52,733 nucleotides of DNA, taken from Sanguibacter inulinus (lineage in GTDB: Bacteria; Actinomycetota; Actinomycetes; Actinomycetales; Cellulomonadaceae). Shown here one piece after another: positions 1 to 7,673 of the stretch; positions within the stretch are counted from its first letter, which is position 1, and every line of letters starts with the position of its first letter. The notes under the pieces are model-generated. The model saw nothing but the letters and a program-made list of their open reading frames with translations, ran no database searches and was not told where the DNA came from. The stretch covers positions 1 through 52,733 of the forward strand of contig NZ_JACBYE010000028.1 of NCBI RefSeq assembly GCF_013415325.1, written 5' to 3'. The position numbers and the translations under genes were made by a program.

Positions 1-55
1 GGGGGGCCCAGGGTCTGCGTCGACCCGGGGTGCCGAGGGGTTCAGGCGGAGGTGG

Positions 56-1264
56 TCACCAGTCGTGGACGGAGCCGTCGAGGCGCCGGGCCACGGGCAG
101 GTAGCGGGGGTCGTAGGGGAAGCGCGCTGCGGCCTTCTCGTCGTACTCGACGCCGAGGCCGGGCGCCTCGCTCGGGTTGAGCATGCCGTCGGCGAGGGTG
201 ACGCCGCTGCGGAACACCTCCATGGTCTCGGGGGCGTGCTCCATGTACTCCTGGATGCCGAAGTTGGGCACCGTGAGGTCGAGGTGGACGGCTGCTGCGA
301 GGGTCACCGGCGAGAGGTCCGTCGCGCCGTGGGAGCCCGTGCGCACCTGGTAGAGGGCGGCGAGGTCGAAGATCCGCCGCAGGTGGCTGATGCCGCCGGC
401 GTGCACGACCGTCGTCCGCACGTAGTCGACGAGCTGGTTCGTGATGAGGTCCTTGACGTCCCAGATGCTGTTGAGCACCTCGCCCACGGCGATCGGGGTC
501 GTCGTGTGCTGGCGGATGAGTCTGAAGGCGTCCTGGTTCTCGGCAGGTGTCGGGTCTTCCATCCAGAACAGGCGGACAGCCTCGACGCTCTTGCCGAAGG
601 CCGCAGCCTCGATCGGCGTGAGGCGGTGGTGCACGTCGTGCAGCAGGTGCAGCTCGGGTCCGGCGTGCTCGCGGACTGCCTCGAGATAGGTCGGGGCGAA
701 GCGCAGGTAGGCCTCGGTCGACCACGGCTGCTCGTCGGGGAGCGAGGTCGCGGCGGGCTCGTAGATCGCACCCTTGCGGACCCCGTAGGAGCCGCCGACG
801 CCGGGGACCGCCGCCTGGGCGCGGATCGCCTTGTAGCCGAGCTCCTGGAACCGGGTGACGTCGTCGAGCAGCTCGGCGGTGTCGCGGCCGCTCGCGTGGC
901 TGTAGACCATGACGCCGTCGCGGGAGCGCCCGCCGAGCAGCTGGTAGACCGGCATCCCGGCGACCTTGCCCTTGATGTCCCAGAGCGCCGTGTCGACCGC
1001 GGAGATCGCCGTCATGGTGACGGGGCCCCGGCGCCAGTACGCGCCACGGTAGAGGTACTGCCACATGTCGTCGATGCGCGCGGGGTCGCGGCCGACCAGC
1101 AGCGGCACGAGGTGGTCCTGGAGGTAGCTGGCGACCGAGAGCTCGCGCCCGTTGAGGGTCGCGTCTCCGATCCCGGTGACCCCGTCGGAGGTGGTGATGC
1201 GCAGGGTGACGAAGTTGCGGCCCGGTCCGGCCACGAAGACCTCGGCGCGTTCGATCGTGCTCAT
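56..1264 (-). CDS. manD: D-mannonate dehydratase, ManD/RspA type (enolase superfamily)
   Basis: This 402-aa protein should dehydrate D-mannonate to 2-keto-3-deoxygluconate in the cytoplasmic hexuronate pathway. The residues expected for ManD are visible: Asp210 and His212 in HDVHHRLTP, Glu236 in WMEDP and Glu262 in VGE. The three acidic residues are the Mg2+ ligands of the family at their usual numbering, and full length matches the family's roughly 400 aa. A late [11 protein letters not shown] segment is also typical. I chose the ATG at 1264 because GAGGAGA lies just upstream; an in-frame extension to 1360 has no such site. The divergent GntR/FCD regulator 136 bp away is its probable repressor. 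Some ManD-family members have little activity on mannonate, so the family call is firm and the substrate somewhat less so. Confidence 0.9.
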   Translation of the reverse strand: MSTIERAEVFVAGPGRNFVTLRITTSDGVTGIGDATLNGRELSVASYLQDHLVPLLVGRDPARIDDMWQYLYRGAYWRRGPVTMTAISAVDTALWDIKGKVAGMPVYQLLGGRSRDGVMVYSHASGRDTAELLDDVTRFQELGYKAIRAQAAVPGVGGSYGVRKGAIYEPAATSLPDEQPWSTEAYLRFAPTYLEAVREHAGPELHLLHDVHHRLTPIEAAAFGKSVEAVRLFWMEDPTPAENQDAFRLIRQHTTTPIAVGEVLNSIWDVKDLITNQLVDYVRTTVVHAGGISHLRRIFDLAALYQVRTGSHGATDLSPVTLAAAVHLDLTVPNFGIQEYMEHAPETMEVFRSGVTLADGMLNPSEAPGLGVEYDEKAAARFPYDPRYLPVARRLDGSVHDW

Positions 1265-1317
1265 GGTGTGTGTCTCCTCGGACGGCGTCATCGGCGTCAG
1301 CACCGCGGAAGTCTGCG

Positions 1318-1337
1318 ATACATCTCTTGTATGTAAG
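1318..1337. promoter_or_regulatory. Candidate GntR/FCD operator between manD and its regulator
   Basis: The near-palindrome CTTGTATGTAAG (1326-1337) differs at two positions from CTTGTATACAAG, a form common in FCD-subfamily operators. It overlaps a second dyad, TACAT-N7-ATGTA (1319-1335). It lies between the two divergent start codons, 55-65 bp upstream of manD, where autoregulation and manD repression could share one site. Binding is inferred from position and symmetry only. Confidence 0.4.
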
Positions 1338-1388
1338 ACCATGCATGCCAGAACCGTCAAGTCCCAGATGTCGACCAGCGCTGTTCAC

Positions 1389-1394
1389 TACGAT
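1389..1394 (+). promoter_or_regulatory. -10 box of a leaderless GntR promoter
   Basis: TACGAT ends 6 nt before the ATG at 1401, so transcription should begin at or next to the start codon. No Shine-Dalgarno sequence is seen, and no good -35 box was found. The same arrangement recurs at many genes in this window. Confidence 0.5.
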
Positions 1395-1400
1395 GGGTCC

Positions 1401-2114
1401 ATGCCCGCCGCACCTCCCCGCACCTCCAGCCGCAGAGCCGTCTACGACGAGCTGCGTCGGCGCATCATCACGCTGGACCTCGCGCCCGGGGAGCCGTTGT
1501 CGGAGAACGAGCTGTCGGCCGCGCTCGGTGTCTCGCGGACCCCGGTCCGGGAGAGCCTGATCCTGCTGCAGCAGGAGGGCCTCGTGCAGGTGTTCCCCAA
1601 GGTCGGGTCCTTCGTCTCGCGGGTCGACCCGGCACGGGTCTCGGACGCGCAGTTCCTCCGCGAGGCCGTCGAGCTCGCCTCCCTCGACGACCTCCCCGGC
1701 ACCCCGGACGCCGACGTCGTCGAGCGCATGCGCGCCAACCTGCAGGAGCAGCAGGAGGCCGGCGGCGACATGGACAGGTTCTTCGAGCTCGACGAGGCGT
1801 TCCACCACGACTTGCTGCGGCTCGCCGGGCACGAGCGCACCTGGCCGACGGTCTCCGCGGCCAAGGGGCACCTCGACAGGGCGCGCCACCTCGGGCTCCA
1901 GGAGAAGGCCACCACGCAGGGCTTCCTCGACGAGCACCGCGGGATCTTCGACGCCGTCCTGGAGAACCGTCACGACGAGGCCCGTGCGCTGCTCCGCGAG
2001 CACCTGCGGGGCGTGTTCGACGACATCGAGAGCGTCAGGCGGCACTCGCCCGAGCTCTTCGCGACCAACACGGGTGTCGCGCCGCGCCGCAAGAATGTCG
2101 CCGTCTGGGGCTGA
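1401..2114 (+). CDS. GntR-family transcriptional regulator, FCD subfamily
   Basis: This 237-aa regulator has an N-terminal winged helix (about residues 10-75) with the signature PLSENELSAALGVSRTPVRESL, followed by an all-helical FCD ligand domain. The domain carries the usual Asp/His residues (DEAFHHDLLRLAGH, then DEHRGIFDAVL). FCD regulators commonly sense sugar acids or their metabolites. Its divergent partner is a mannonate dehydratase, so it most likely controls hexuronate catabolism in the manner of UxuR or ExuR; the effector is not visible in the sequence. The ATG at 1401 is preferred because a TACGAT -10 box ends 6 nt before it, giving a leaderless message. Confidence 0.88.
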   Translation: MPAAPPRTSSRRAVYDELRRRIITLDLAPGEPLSENELSAALGVSRTPVRESLILLQQEGLVQVFPKVGSFVSRVDPARVSDAQFLREAVELASLDDLPGTPDADVVERMRANLQEQQEAGGDMDRFFELDEAFHHDLLRLAGHERTWPTVSAAKGHLDRARHLGLQEKATTQGFLDEHRGIFDAVLENRHDEARALLREHLRGVFDDIESVRRHSPELFATNTGVAPRRKNVAVWG

Positions 2115-2258
2115 ACGACCGTCCGGGCGGGGCTGGGATTCGCCCGACCGAACTTCTCTTTCCGTGGTGCGGGTGCATTCTTCGGGTGCTTCCCCCGACC
2201 GCATTCTTCGGAGATCAGCCTCACACGGCTGAGCGCCTCCGGGGCCTACCCAGCGCGA

Positions 2259-2334
2259 TAGTGTCGGTTCTCGGACGCGACGGTGCCGCACCGTCGGGAG
2301 CCGCTGGACCGTCTCCGGACCAGCGACGACGTCC
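2259..2334 (+). promoter_or_regulatory. Possible structured 5' leader (three-way junction) upstream of mntP
   Basis: The 337-bp gap 2115-2451 holds no gene. A TAGTGT -10-like box (2259-2264) is followed by three nested complementary segments. The outer stem GGACG/CGTCC is at 2273-2277 and 2330-2334. A near-perfect 19-nt palindrome (2278-2296) would open to a short loop. A third stem, 2303-2311 with 2316-2324, has one A-A mismatch and a 4-nt loop. Together they would fold as a three-way junction about 120 nt before the start of a manganese exporter. Manganese exporters are often riboswitch-controlled, but I do not see the conserved loops of the yybP-ykoY class. The palindrome could equally be a protein operator. 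GC-rich DNA makes chance stems common. Confidence 0.35.
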
Positions 2335-2451
2335 GTCCTCCCCCCGATCGCCCCGCCACGGCTCGTGTCGTCCTGGGCTGCAGGCACGTTCTCGTGTCGC
2401 GCCGCAGAATGCCTGAGGACCTGCTGCGCGCCCACGAAAGGCCCCCCTCCG

Positions 2452-3018
2452 ATGAGCTTCTGGACGCTCGTTCTCGTCGCGCTCGGCGTCTCCGCGGACG
2501 CCTTTGCGGTGGCCCTCGGAAAAGGCCTTCACATGAAGACCTTCAACCTGCGGCACGCCGTCGTGATCGCCGTCGCCTTCGGTCTGGCCCAGGCTGTCAT
2601 GCCGGTGCTCGGCTGGGCGCTGGGGACCCGGTTCGCCGACTCGATCGTCAGCGTCGACCACTGGGTCGCCTTCGGTCTGCTCGCGGTCATCGGAGCCAAG
2701 ATGATCTGGGAGGCAGTCCGTCCGGGTGAGGACGACGCCGTCGACACAGACTCTCTCGACCTGCGCGAGCTCGGGCTCCTCGCCGTCGCGACGAGCATCG
2801 ACGCCCTCGCGGTCGGGATCAGCCTCGCCTTCCTCGACGTGCCGATCCTCGGTGCGGCGGCGCTCATCGGCGTCACCACGGCTGCGCTGGCCTTCGTCGG
2901 TGTGGTGGTGGGCCGACGCGTCGGTGCGCGGGTCGGGCGGCCTGCGGAGATCTTCGGAGGGCTGGTGCTCATCGGCATCGGTACGTCGATCGTGCTGGAG
3001 CACACCGGCGTGCTCTGA
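2452..3018 (+). CDS. mntP: MntP-family manganese efflux pump
   Basis: This 188-aa integral membrane protein should export Mn2+ across the cytoplasmic membrane. It shows the internal two-fold repeat of the MntP family: LGVSADAFAVALGKG in helix 1 and ATSIDALAVGISLA in helix 4. Each carries an intramembrane Asp needed for transport in characterised members. Six hydrophobic helices and the length match the family. The ATG at 2452 begins the first family-conserved segment (MSFWTLVLVALGVSADAF). A GAAAGG stretch about 10 nt upstream is a weak ribosome-binding site. The preceding non-coding region may form a structured leader, which would suit metal-dependent control. Confidence 0.9.
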   Translation: MSFWTLVLVALGVSADAFAVALGKGLHMKTFNLRHAVVIAVAFGLAQAVMPVLGWALGTRFADSIVSVDHWVAFGLLAVIGAKMIWEAVRPGEDDAVDTDSLDLRELGLLAVATSIDALAVGISLAFLDVPILGAAALIGVTTAALAFVGVVVGRRVGARVGRPAEIFGGLVLIGIGTSIVLEHTGVL

Positions 3019-3107
3019 GCAGGTGCCTGTGCGAGGGTGAAGAGGACAGCGGGTGTCGTACCGGCCCGGTGCTCGACGCCCAGGACCGAACTTCTCGGAG
3101 GACCTCC

Positions 3108-3617
3108 ATGACTGCTCTCGACGTGCTGACCGAAGGATTCGAGCGGGTCCGTGACGGTGTGCGCGAGGCCGCCGACGGGCTGTCGGCCGAGCAGCTCGAG
3201 GCGCGCCCCGACGAGGACGCGAACTCGATCGGCTGGCTGCTCTGGCACACCTCGCGCGTGCAGGACGCCCAGATGGCAGCGCTCGCCGAGTCTGAGGAGG
3301 TCTGGCTCACGGAGGGCTGGGCCGACTCCTTCGGGCTCTCCCTCGCCCCCTCCGACACGGGCTATGGTCACGACCACGACCAGGTGGCAGCCGTGCGGGG
3401 GATCACCCCGGAGCAGCTCGTCGGGTACCAGGACGCGACCTTCGAGCGGACCCGGGCGATCCTCGCAGGCCTCAGCGAGGCTGATCTCGCGCGGGTGATC
3501 GACGAGTCCTACGACCCGCCGGTGACTGTCGGCGTCCGGGTGCTGAGCATCTTGGCCGACGACCTCGAGCACGTGGGCCAGGCCGCGTACGTCCGGGGGA
3601 TCGTCGAGCGGGGCTGA
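3108..3617 (+). CDS. DinB-fold protein (DUF664 / mycothiol-dependent enzyme-like)
   Basis: This 169-aa protein has the four-helix DinB fold. His residues sit where this family binds a divalent metal: SIGWLLWHTSRVQD near residue 46, GHDHDQ in the middle and DDLEHVGQAAYVRG near the C-terminus. Actinobacterial relatives include mycothiol-dependent maleylpyruvate isomerase and bacillithiol/mycothiol S-transferases, so a thiol-dependent detoxification role is plausible, but the substrate cannot be read from the sequence. Start ATG 3108 follows CGGAGGACCTCC. It is transcribed co-directionally after mntP with an 89-bp gap, and its 3' end runs into the tandem-repeat region that separates it from a convergent methyltransferase. 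Confidence 0.8.
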   Translation: MTALDVLTEGFERVRDGVREAADGLSAEQLEARPDEDANSIGWLLWHTSRVQDAQMAALAESEEVWLTEGWADSFGLSLAPSDTGYGHDHDQVAAVRGITPEQLVGYQDATFERTRAILAGLSEADLARVIDESYDPPVTVGVRVLSILADDLEHVGQAAYVRGIVERG

Positions 3618-3632
3618 CGCCCGGGGCTGCAC

Positions 3633-3692
3633 GGCTGACGCACAGGGCTGGCGGCTGACGCACAGGGCTGGCGGCTGACGCACAGGGCTGGC
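3633..3692. repeat. Three tandem 20-bp repeats
   Basis: The unit GGCTGACGCACAGGGCTGGC occurs three times without a gap (3633-3652, 3653-3672, 3673-3692), starting 15 bp after the DinB-like gene. It lies in the non-coding space between two convergent genes. No function is evident; such arrays arise by replication slippage and may vary in copy number between strains. Confidence 0.85.
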
Positions 3693-3709
3693 GGCTGCCG
3701 GCTGCGGGC

Positions 3710-3885
3710 CTGCCGGTTGCTCGGGTCTGGCTGCAGGACTGCCGGTTGCTCGGGTCTGGCTGCGGGGCTGGCGGCTGCACGGGTGCCGGCTGCAGGACTG
3801 CCGGTTGCTCGGGTCTGGCTGCAGGACTGCCGGTTGCTCGGGTCTGGCTGCGGGGCTGGCGACTGCACGGGCGCCGGCCGCCGGA
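3710..3885. repeat. Two copies of an 88-bp composite direct repeat
   Basis: Two 88-bp blocks (3710-3797 and 3798-3885) are nearly identical. Each is made of a 29-bp element beginning CTGCCGGTTGCTCGGG, then a second copy of the same element extended by a G/C-rich tail. The 29-bp element therefore starts at 3710, 3739, 3798 and 3827. The blocks follow the 20-bp array and end 22 bp from the methyltransferase stop codon. No terminator hairpin is obvious in this convergent gap. Confidence 0.85.
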
Positions 3886-3907
3886 TCGGCGGGTGCGGAC
3901 CGGAGCG

Positions 3908-4684
3908 TCAGGCCTGTCGCGGTGCGGTGGCGACGACCACGAGCTCCGTGGTGCCCAGGCCCACCGGCTCTCCGGCCCAGCCGCCGTGCACGGTGACCTG
4001 CTCGAACCCCGCGCGCTCGACGGAGTCGAGCACCTCGCGCTGGTCCCGGAACCTCAGCGTGCTCGTGCTGACCCTGTCCACGCCGTCCTCGAGCACCGTG
4101 TGCCCGTCGATGGTGACGAGGCCACCGTCGACCGACGTGACCTCCACCCACGAGGTGCTCGTGCTGCCGTCGTCGGTGACCACCCGCTCGTGCGTGAGCT
4201 CGGGTGTCCACCGTTCCCAGGCCGCGGCGGCGGGGTCGCGGGTCTCGAAGGCGAGGTGACCTCCGGGGCCGAGCAGGCGGGCTGCGGCCTCGAGGACCTG
4301 CGCCCAGTCGTCGTCGGTGAGGAACACCTGCGCGACGTGGCCCGTCATGACGACGAGGTCGACCGATCCCCGCGGCACGAGCTCGACGAGGTCGTCGGCT
4401 GTCCCCTCGACCCAGGTGACGAGGTCGCCGTCAGGTCGCGCTCGGGCGACGTCGAGCATCGCGCCTGCGGGGTCGACGCCGACGACAGCCCGACCGTCGC
4501 GTGCGAGGTCGACAGCCAGGACACCGGTCCCGCACCCGATGTCGACGACGGTGCGTGCCTCGAGCTGTGCGGCGAGCCGGAGGTAGAAGTCGGTGTCGTC
4601 ACGCCCCGAGTTCTCTGCGTCGTAGAGGGAGACGAGGAGGGGGTCGGTGTAGTGCGCGTCCAGCGGCACAGGTCGGGATCCCAT
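3908..4684 (-). CDS. Class I SAM-dependent methyltransferase
   Basis: This 258-aa cytoplasmic protein has the Rossmann-like methyltransferase fold. Motif I is VDIGCGTG at residues 47-54 (SAM glycine loop), followed by VVGVDPAG (motif II), an acidic WVEGTADDL stretch and LLGPGGHLAFETRD (motif post III/IV). The C-terminal half has alternating strands as in small-molecule methyltransferases of the Methyltransf_25 group. The acceptor is unknown. No biosynthetic partner is adjacent: the gene is flanked by the repeat array on its 3' side and a small protein gene upstream. A TAGTCT box ends 6 nt before the ATG, giving a likely leaderless transcript. Confidence 0.82.
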   Translation of the reverse strand: MGSRPVPLDAHYTDPLLVSLYDAENSGRDDTDFYLRLAAQLEARTVVDIGCGTGVLAVDLARDGRAVVGVDPAGAMLDVARARPDGDLVTWVEGTADDLVELVPRGSVDLVVMTGHVAQVFLTDDDWAQVLEAAARLLGPGGHLAFETRDPAAAAWERWTPELTHERVVTDDGSTSTSWVEVTSVDGGLVTIDGHTVLEDGVDRVSTSTLRFRDQREVLDSVERAGFEQVTVHGGWAGEPVGLGTTELVVVATAPRQA

Positions 4685-4811
4685 CCAGGGAGACTAGCGG
4701 GTGGGTGCCGCAGAGCTGGGCACCGCACGACGGTGATCGAGCGCGGTGGTGTTCCGCCGCACAGCCGGCGTCGTTGACGACCGTGCGACGAGCGTGGGGG
4801 TGTGCCGGCCG

Positions 4812-5012
4812 TCAGGCTGTGGCGGAGGTGGAGCGGCGTGCCGAGGTGCGACGGGGGAGCGGTCCAGCGTGGGGCAGGACCAGCTGGCCCGGAGGCACCA
4901 GGGCGGCCGGGACGCGGAGCTCGGCCAGCCGGAGGCCGGCGAAGCCGGCGCGCGCGAGCGAGACGAGCGTCGCGGGTGCCGCGTCGGTGGTGGAGAGTGT
5001 CTGCCTGATCAC
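4812..5012 (-). CDS. Small hypothetical protein, 66 aa
   Basis: I do not recognise this protein. It is short, basic at the C-terminus (PRRTSARRS) and has a moderately hydrophobic centre (LVSLARAGFAGLRLAELRVPAALVPPG). Support that it is real comes from very strong G/C at third positions across most of the frame and a good promoter: TTGAGG, 17 nt, TACTGT, ending exactly 6 nt before the GTG at 5012, the leaderless layout used by neighbouring genes. An upstream ATG at 5069 is in frame, but it lies inside a palindrome upstream of the promoter and its extra codons lack the third-position bias. It sits alone between the methyltransferase and the first cold-shock gene. No function is proposed. Confidence 0.5.
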   Translation of the reverse strand: MIRQTLSTTDAAPATLVSLARAGFAGLRLAELRVPAALVPPGQLVLPHAGPLPRRTSARRSTSATA

Positions 5013-5018
5013 ACTGCG

Positions 5019-5047
5019 ACAGTAGGACGACCTGTCGTGACCCTCAA
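5019..5047 (-). promoter_or_regulatory. Promoter of the 66-aa small protein
   Basis: On the minus strand, TTGAGG (5047-5042) is followed after 17 nt by TACTGT (5024-5019), a close match to a housekeeping sigma-factor promoter. The predicted transcript starts at about 5012, the GTG start codon. Confidence 0.6.
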
Positions 5048-5066
5048 CGGCTGATGGGGTGGTCTG

Positions 5067-5086
5067 CATGGGTACTTCTACCCATG
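5067..5086. promoter_or_regulatory. Perfect inverted repeat upstream of the small-protein promoter
   Basis: CATGGGTA and TACCCATG form perfect 8-bp arms around a CTTC spacer, 20 nt before the -35 box of the 66-aa gene. The A/T content of the arms and the position suggest a protein-binding operator. No cognate regulator is adjacent. Confidence 0.4.
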
Positions 5087-5267
5087 AGGGGTGACGAACG
5101 GCGGAACTTCGCGGATTCCGACCGAGATCAATATCGCGGGTGGCGTGGCCCGGGTCGTCGTGACGCTGAGCAGGGCTGCCGGGCTGCCGGGCGAGCCGAG
5201 CACGGGTCTGTCGGGTCCTGCAGGTCTGGGGCCAGACGGCTCGTGCCGGGACTGCCGAGACGGCGAA

Positions 5268-5294
5268 GGGCCCTCGCCGTCCCGGCGAGGGCCC
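5268..5294 (-). terminator. Terminator after the first cold-shock gene
   Basis: A perfect 12-bp stem (5268-5279 with 5283-5294, arm GGGCCCTCGCCG) closes a 3-nt loop, 32 bp beyond the cspA stop codon. There is no strong U tract, as is common in high-GC actinobacteria. Confidence 0.75.
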
Positions 5295-5325
5295 CACGTC
5301 AGATGTCTAGATCACCGCGTGGCGA

Positions 5326-5529
5326 TCAGAGCGGGCGGATGTTCTCCGCCTGCGGGCCCTTCGGGCCCTGGGTGATGTCGAACTCGACCTTCTGGTTCTC
5401 GTCGAGCGAACGGTAACCCGAGCTCTGGATCGCAGAGTAGTGGGCGAACACGTCAGCGCTGCCGTCCTCCGGTGCGATGAAGCCGAAGCCCTTTTCTGCG
5501 TTGAACCACTTCACGGTCCCAACTGCCAT
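5326..5529 (-). CDS. Cold-shock protein (CspA family), copy 1
   Basis: This 67-aa single OB-fold protein binds single-stranded RNA or DNA and acts as an RNA chaperone. RNP1 (KGFGFI, residues 13-18) and RNP2 (VFAHY, residues 27-31) are intact, and it begins [14 protein letters not shown] as in the family. It differs at only a few positions from the second copy 2.3 kb away; the two share promoter block, leader and Shine-Dalgarno region, so they arose by duplication and are probably co-regulated. Start ATG 5529 follows GAAGGAG. A terminator hairpin follows. Such proteins can serve in cold adaptation or be constitutive; the sequence does not decide. Confidence 0.96.
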   Translation of the reverse strand: MAVGTVKWFNAEKGFGFIAPEDGSADVFAHYSAIQSSGYRSLDENQKVEFDITQGPKGPQAENIRPL

Positions 5530-5668
5530 CTCGATACTCCTTCAAGAGTTGTCGGACGGCCTCCCCTGTGGAGGCCGCTCGTCACGGTGTTCGTCGTCCA
5601 CTCCTGAAGACCAAGAACTACCCCGACTCGCGTCGGTGCAGGTAAGACGTGCGAGGCACTGCAACTTC
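5530..5668 (-). promoter_or_regulatory. Promoter and long 5' leader of cold-shock gene 1
   Basis: A 35-bp block (5634-5668, containing GAAGTTGCAGTGCCTC on the minus strand) is nearly the same as a block at the same distance upstream of cold-shock gene 2 and probably contains the -35 element; I cannot place the -10 with certainty. The leader of about 100 nt has a hairpin (GGCCTCC/GGGAGGCC) and a segment at 5598-5606 that pairs imperfectly with CAAGAGTTG at 5543-5551, just upstream of the Shine-Dalgarno site. The remaining gap to 5842 shows nothing else. Confidence 0.6.
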
Positions 5669-5842
5669 GCGGCCTACTTTAGCCACATCTCCGGCGCGGA
5701 GGCTAGACCTTGTGGAGAACTTGTGCGGTGCTCTGAGTGGCAGTCCTTAGCACACGCTCGTCGCCCCGCCGTCCACCAGGGGGCGGCGAGCGGCGTCTGA
5801 GTGGTGTCTGCCCAGGTCAGAGGGGCGGGATTGCCCGCGCGG

Positions 5843-7351
5843 TCAGCGGTACAGCGCCACGCCCTCCCAGGCGCGGCGACGCTCGCGACCCGGGTCGCTG
5901 ATGACGCGGTCGTGGGCGGCGAAGATCTTGGTGGGGCGGTCGTCGTCGTCGTAGGCCGGCCAGCCGGCGTCACCCGAACGGGCGAAGGCGAGCCAGTGGT
6001 CCTGCATGCGTCCGCTGAGGGCCGCGAGCTCCTCTGCTCCGCCGAGGAGGGTCGCCGAGCGGGCGCGCGAGGAGTCGAGAGAGCCCAGGACCGCGAGCAT
6101 GTCGGTCCCGTGGGACGCGCCCTGCCCCTGCAGGTTGAGGATGGGCGTCGTGAAGTCGTAGCGGTACACGAAGGTCGGCGCTGTGCGGGAGTGGTGCTGC
6201 GCGGCCTGGACCGCCGGGACCCAGAACGTGGCGTCACCGACCAGCTGCGCTCGGGCGCGGTGGCTCGGGTAGCCGGGGTAGGCCGACAGCACCTTGAGCT
6301 GGGCGCCGGGGTCGGTGATCTCGAACATGAGGTTGATGGACTCTGAGCTGGTGGGCAGCAGCGAGCCGTGCGCGCCGAAGGCTGCGCCCTCGTGCTTGGT
6401 CGAGCCGACGAGCAGCGGGACCGCTGCCGCGCGCCCCGACGCGAAGACGTCGCTGGGGTGCTCGGGGATCAGGTCGCCGTCGACGACGGGGCTCATGCAC
6501 AGAGCACCGGGCGCCTCTCGGTGGGAGAGGGCCACGAGGCGGGCGCCCGCGGAGACGAGCTCTTCGGGCGGTGCCGAGAGCAGCGCGTCGACGGCGAGGC
6601 TCTCGGTGGTCTTGAGCCAGGTGATGAAGTCACGGGCCCAGCCGGCCGCGCGCTCCGGGCCGTAGGCGGCGCCGAGGGCTGGGCTCTGCGCGATCGCGCG
6701 GTGGAACAGCCCGGCGGCCGACGGGATGCACATGAGCGTCGTGACCGAGGTGGCTCCGGCCGACTGCCCCGCGATGGTCACGGCGTCGGGGTCCCCACCG
6801 AAGGCTGCGATGTTCTGCTGGACCCACTCGAGGGCTGCGATCTGGTCGCGCAGGCCCAGGTTCGACTCGAAGGTCCGGGTGGGCGTCGAGAACTGGCTGA
6901 AGTCGAGGAAGCCGAGCGCCCCCAGCCTGTAGGTGACCGTGACGACCAGGACGTCCCCGCGCTCGACGAGGGAGTCGCCGGCGTAGGCGGGGGCGGAGGC
7001 CGACCCCTGGGAGAACGCGCCGCCGTGGAACCAGACGATCACGGGCCGCAGCGTGTCAGAGGGCTCGGCCGGGGCGAGCACGTTGAGGGTGAGGCAGTCT
7101 TCGGACTGGTCGGTGTCCGGACCGGCGGCCGAGAAGGCCTGCGAGACGCGCTGCGGCGCGACGGGACCGTGGTGCATCGCGTTGCGGACACCCGTCCACG
7201 GGGCAGGGGGCTGCGGCGCGCGGAAGCGCAGGTTGCCGACAGGGGGAGCCGCGTAGGGGATCGCGCGGAAGGCTCGCAGGCCTGTCGGTGTGGTCGTGCC
7301 ACGGACCGTTCCCTGGGCAGTGTCGACCTGGGTGCTCACGGGGGTGGACAC
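5843..7351 (-). CDS. Type B carboxylesterase
   Basis: This 502-aa alpha/beta hydrolase cleaves carboxylic esters. The signature EDCLTLNVLAP (residues 84-94), the oxyanion-hole HGGAF (109-113) and the nucleophile elbow GQSAG with Ser197 are all present. Later GSTKHEG supplies the likely catalytic Glu, and ASHGTDM the His. The length fits bacterial type B esterases such as p-nitrobenzyl esterase. No signal peptide is seen, so it is probably cytoplasmic. The GTG at 7351 is chosen because GAGGAG lies 6 nt upstream; the longer in-frame extension lacks family similarity. A small hairpin (ACCCGCT/AGCGGGT, 7377-7394) lies in the leader. Natural substrate unknown. It separates the two duplicated cold-shock genes. 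Confidence 0.88.
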   Translation of the reverse strand: MSTPVSTQVDTAQGTVRGTTTPTGLRAFRAIPYAAPPVGNLRFRAPQPPAPWTGVRNAMHHGPVAPQRVSQAFSAAGPDTDQSEDCLTLNVLAPAEPSDTLRPVIVWFHGGAFSQGSASAPAYAGDSLVERGDVLVVTVTYRLGALGFLDFSQFSTPTRTFESNLGLRDQIAALEWVQQNIAAFGGDPDAVTIAGQSAGATSVTTLMCIPSAAGLFHRAIAQSPALGAAYGPERAAGWARDFITWLKTTESLAVDALLSAPPEELVSAGARLVALSHREAPGALCMSPVVDGDLIPEHPSDVFASGRAAAVPLLVGSTKHEGAAFGAHGSLLPTSSESINLMFEITDPGAQLKVLSAYPGYPSHRARAQLVGDATFWVPAVQAAQHHSRTAPTFVYRYDFTTPILNLQGQGASHGTDMLAVLGSLDSSRARSATLLGGAEELAALSGRMQDHWLAFARSGDAGWPAYDDDDRPTKIFAAHDRVISDPGRERRRAWEGVALYR

Positions 7352-7583
7352 GGGCGGCTCCTCGCTGTGCTCGGGGACCCGCTGGTGAGCGGGTGACTCT
7401 CTCTTGACGAGGCTAGCCGCTCGGGCCCCTGTCTCGCTGGGCGTGGAGGTGGGGCCGTGGGGTGATCCGGTGCAGGTCGACGCTCCGGGCTTCGCGGGGA
7501 GGCCGGGCGGGTCAGGGACTCTCCGTCCGGCTCCAGCCGACGGCCAGCCCGCGGTGCGGTGCGGTACTCCTGACCCCGGACGC

Positions 7584-7620
7584 ACGAGTGCCCCGGGTCC
7601 GATGGACCCGGGGCACTCGT
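7584..7620 (-). terminator. Terminator after the second cold-shock gene
   Basis: Perfect 17-bp arms (7584-7600 and 7604-7620, containing GAGTGCCCCGGGTCC) close a GAT loop, about 54 bp after the stop codon of cold-shock gene 2. The gap 7352-7673 otherwise holds only the esterase leader and promoter. Confidence 0.8.
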
Positions 7621-7673
7621 CAAAGATTCAGGCAGCGACCGTCAGCCGAGGGCTGAGGTCAGCAGATCCAGAA

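Noticed and set aside
42-2435. A 797-codon open frame on the minus strand across manD, the GntR gene and the mntP leader
   Set aside because: It runs antisense or out of frame through two well-supported genes, is full of Arg/Pro/Gly runs and resembles no protein; a product of high GC.
2259-2451. yybP-ykoY manganese riboswitch
   Set aside because: The context is right, but I could not find the conserved GGGGAGUA-type and CAACAU-type loops, so only a generic structured leader is reported.
3509-3868. Repeat-rich open frames (QPDPSNRQ-like) on the minus strand
   Set aside because: They are translations of the tandem repeats and lack a start signal or third-position bias.
4746-5054. Plus-strand open frame of about 100 codons
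   Set aside because: It is antisense to the better supported 66-aa gene and has Gly/Arg-rich low-complexity content and no promoter.
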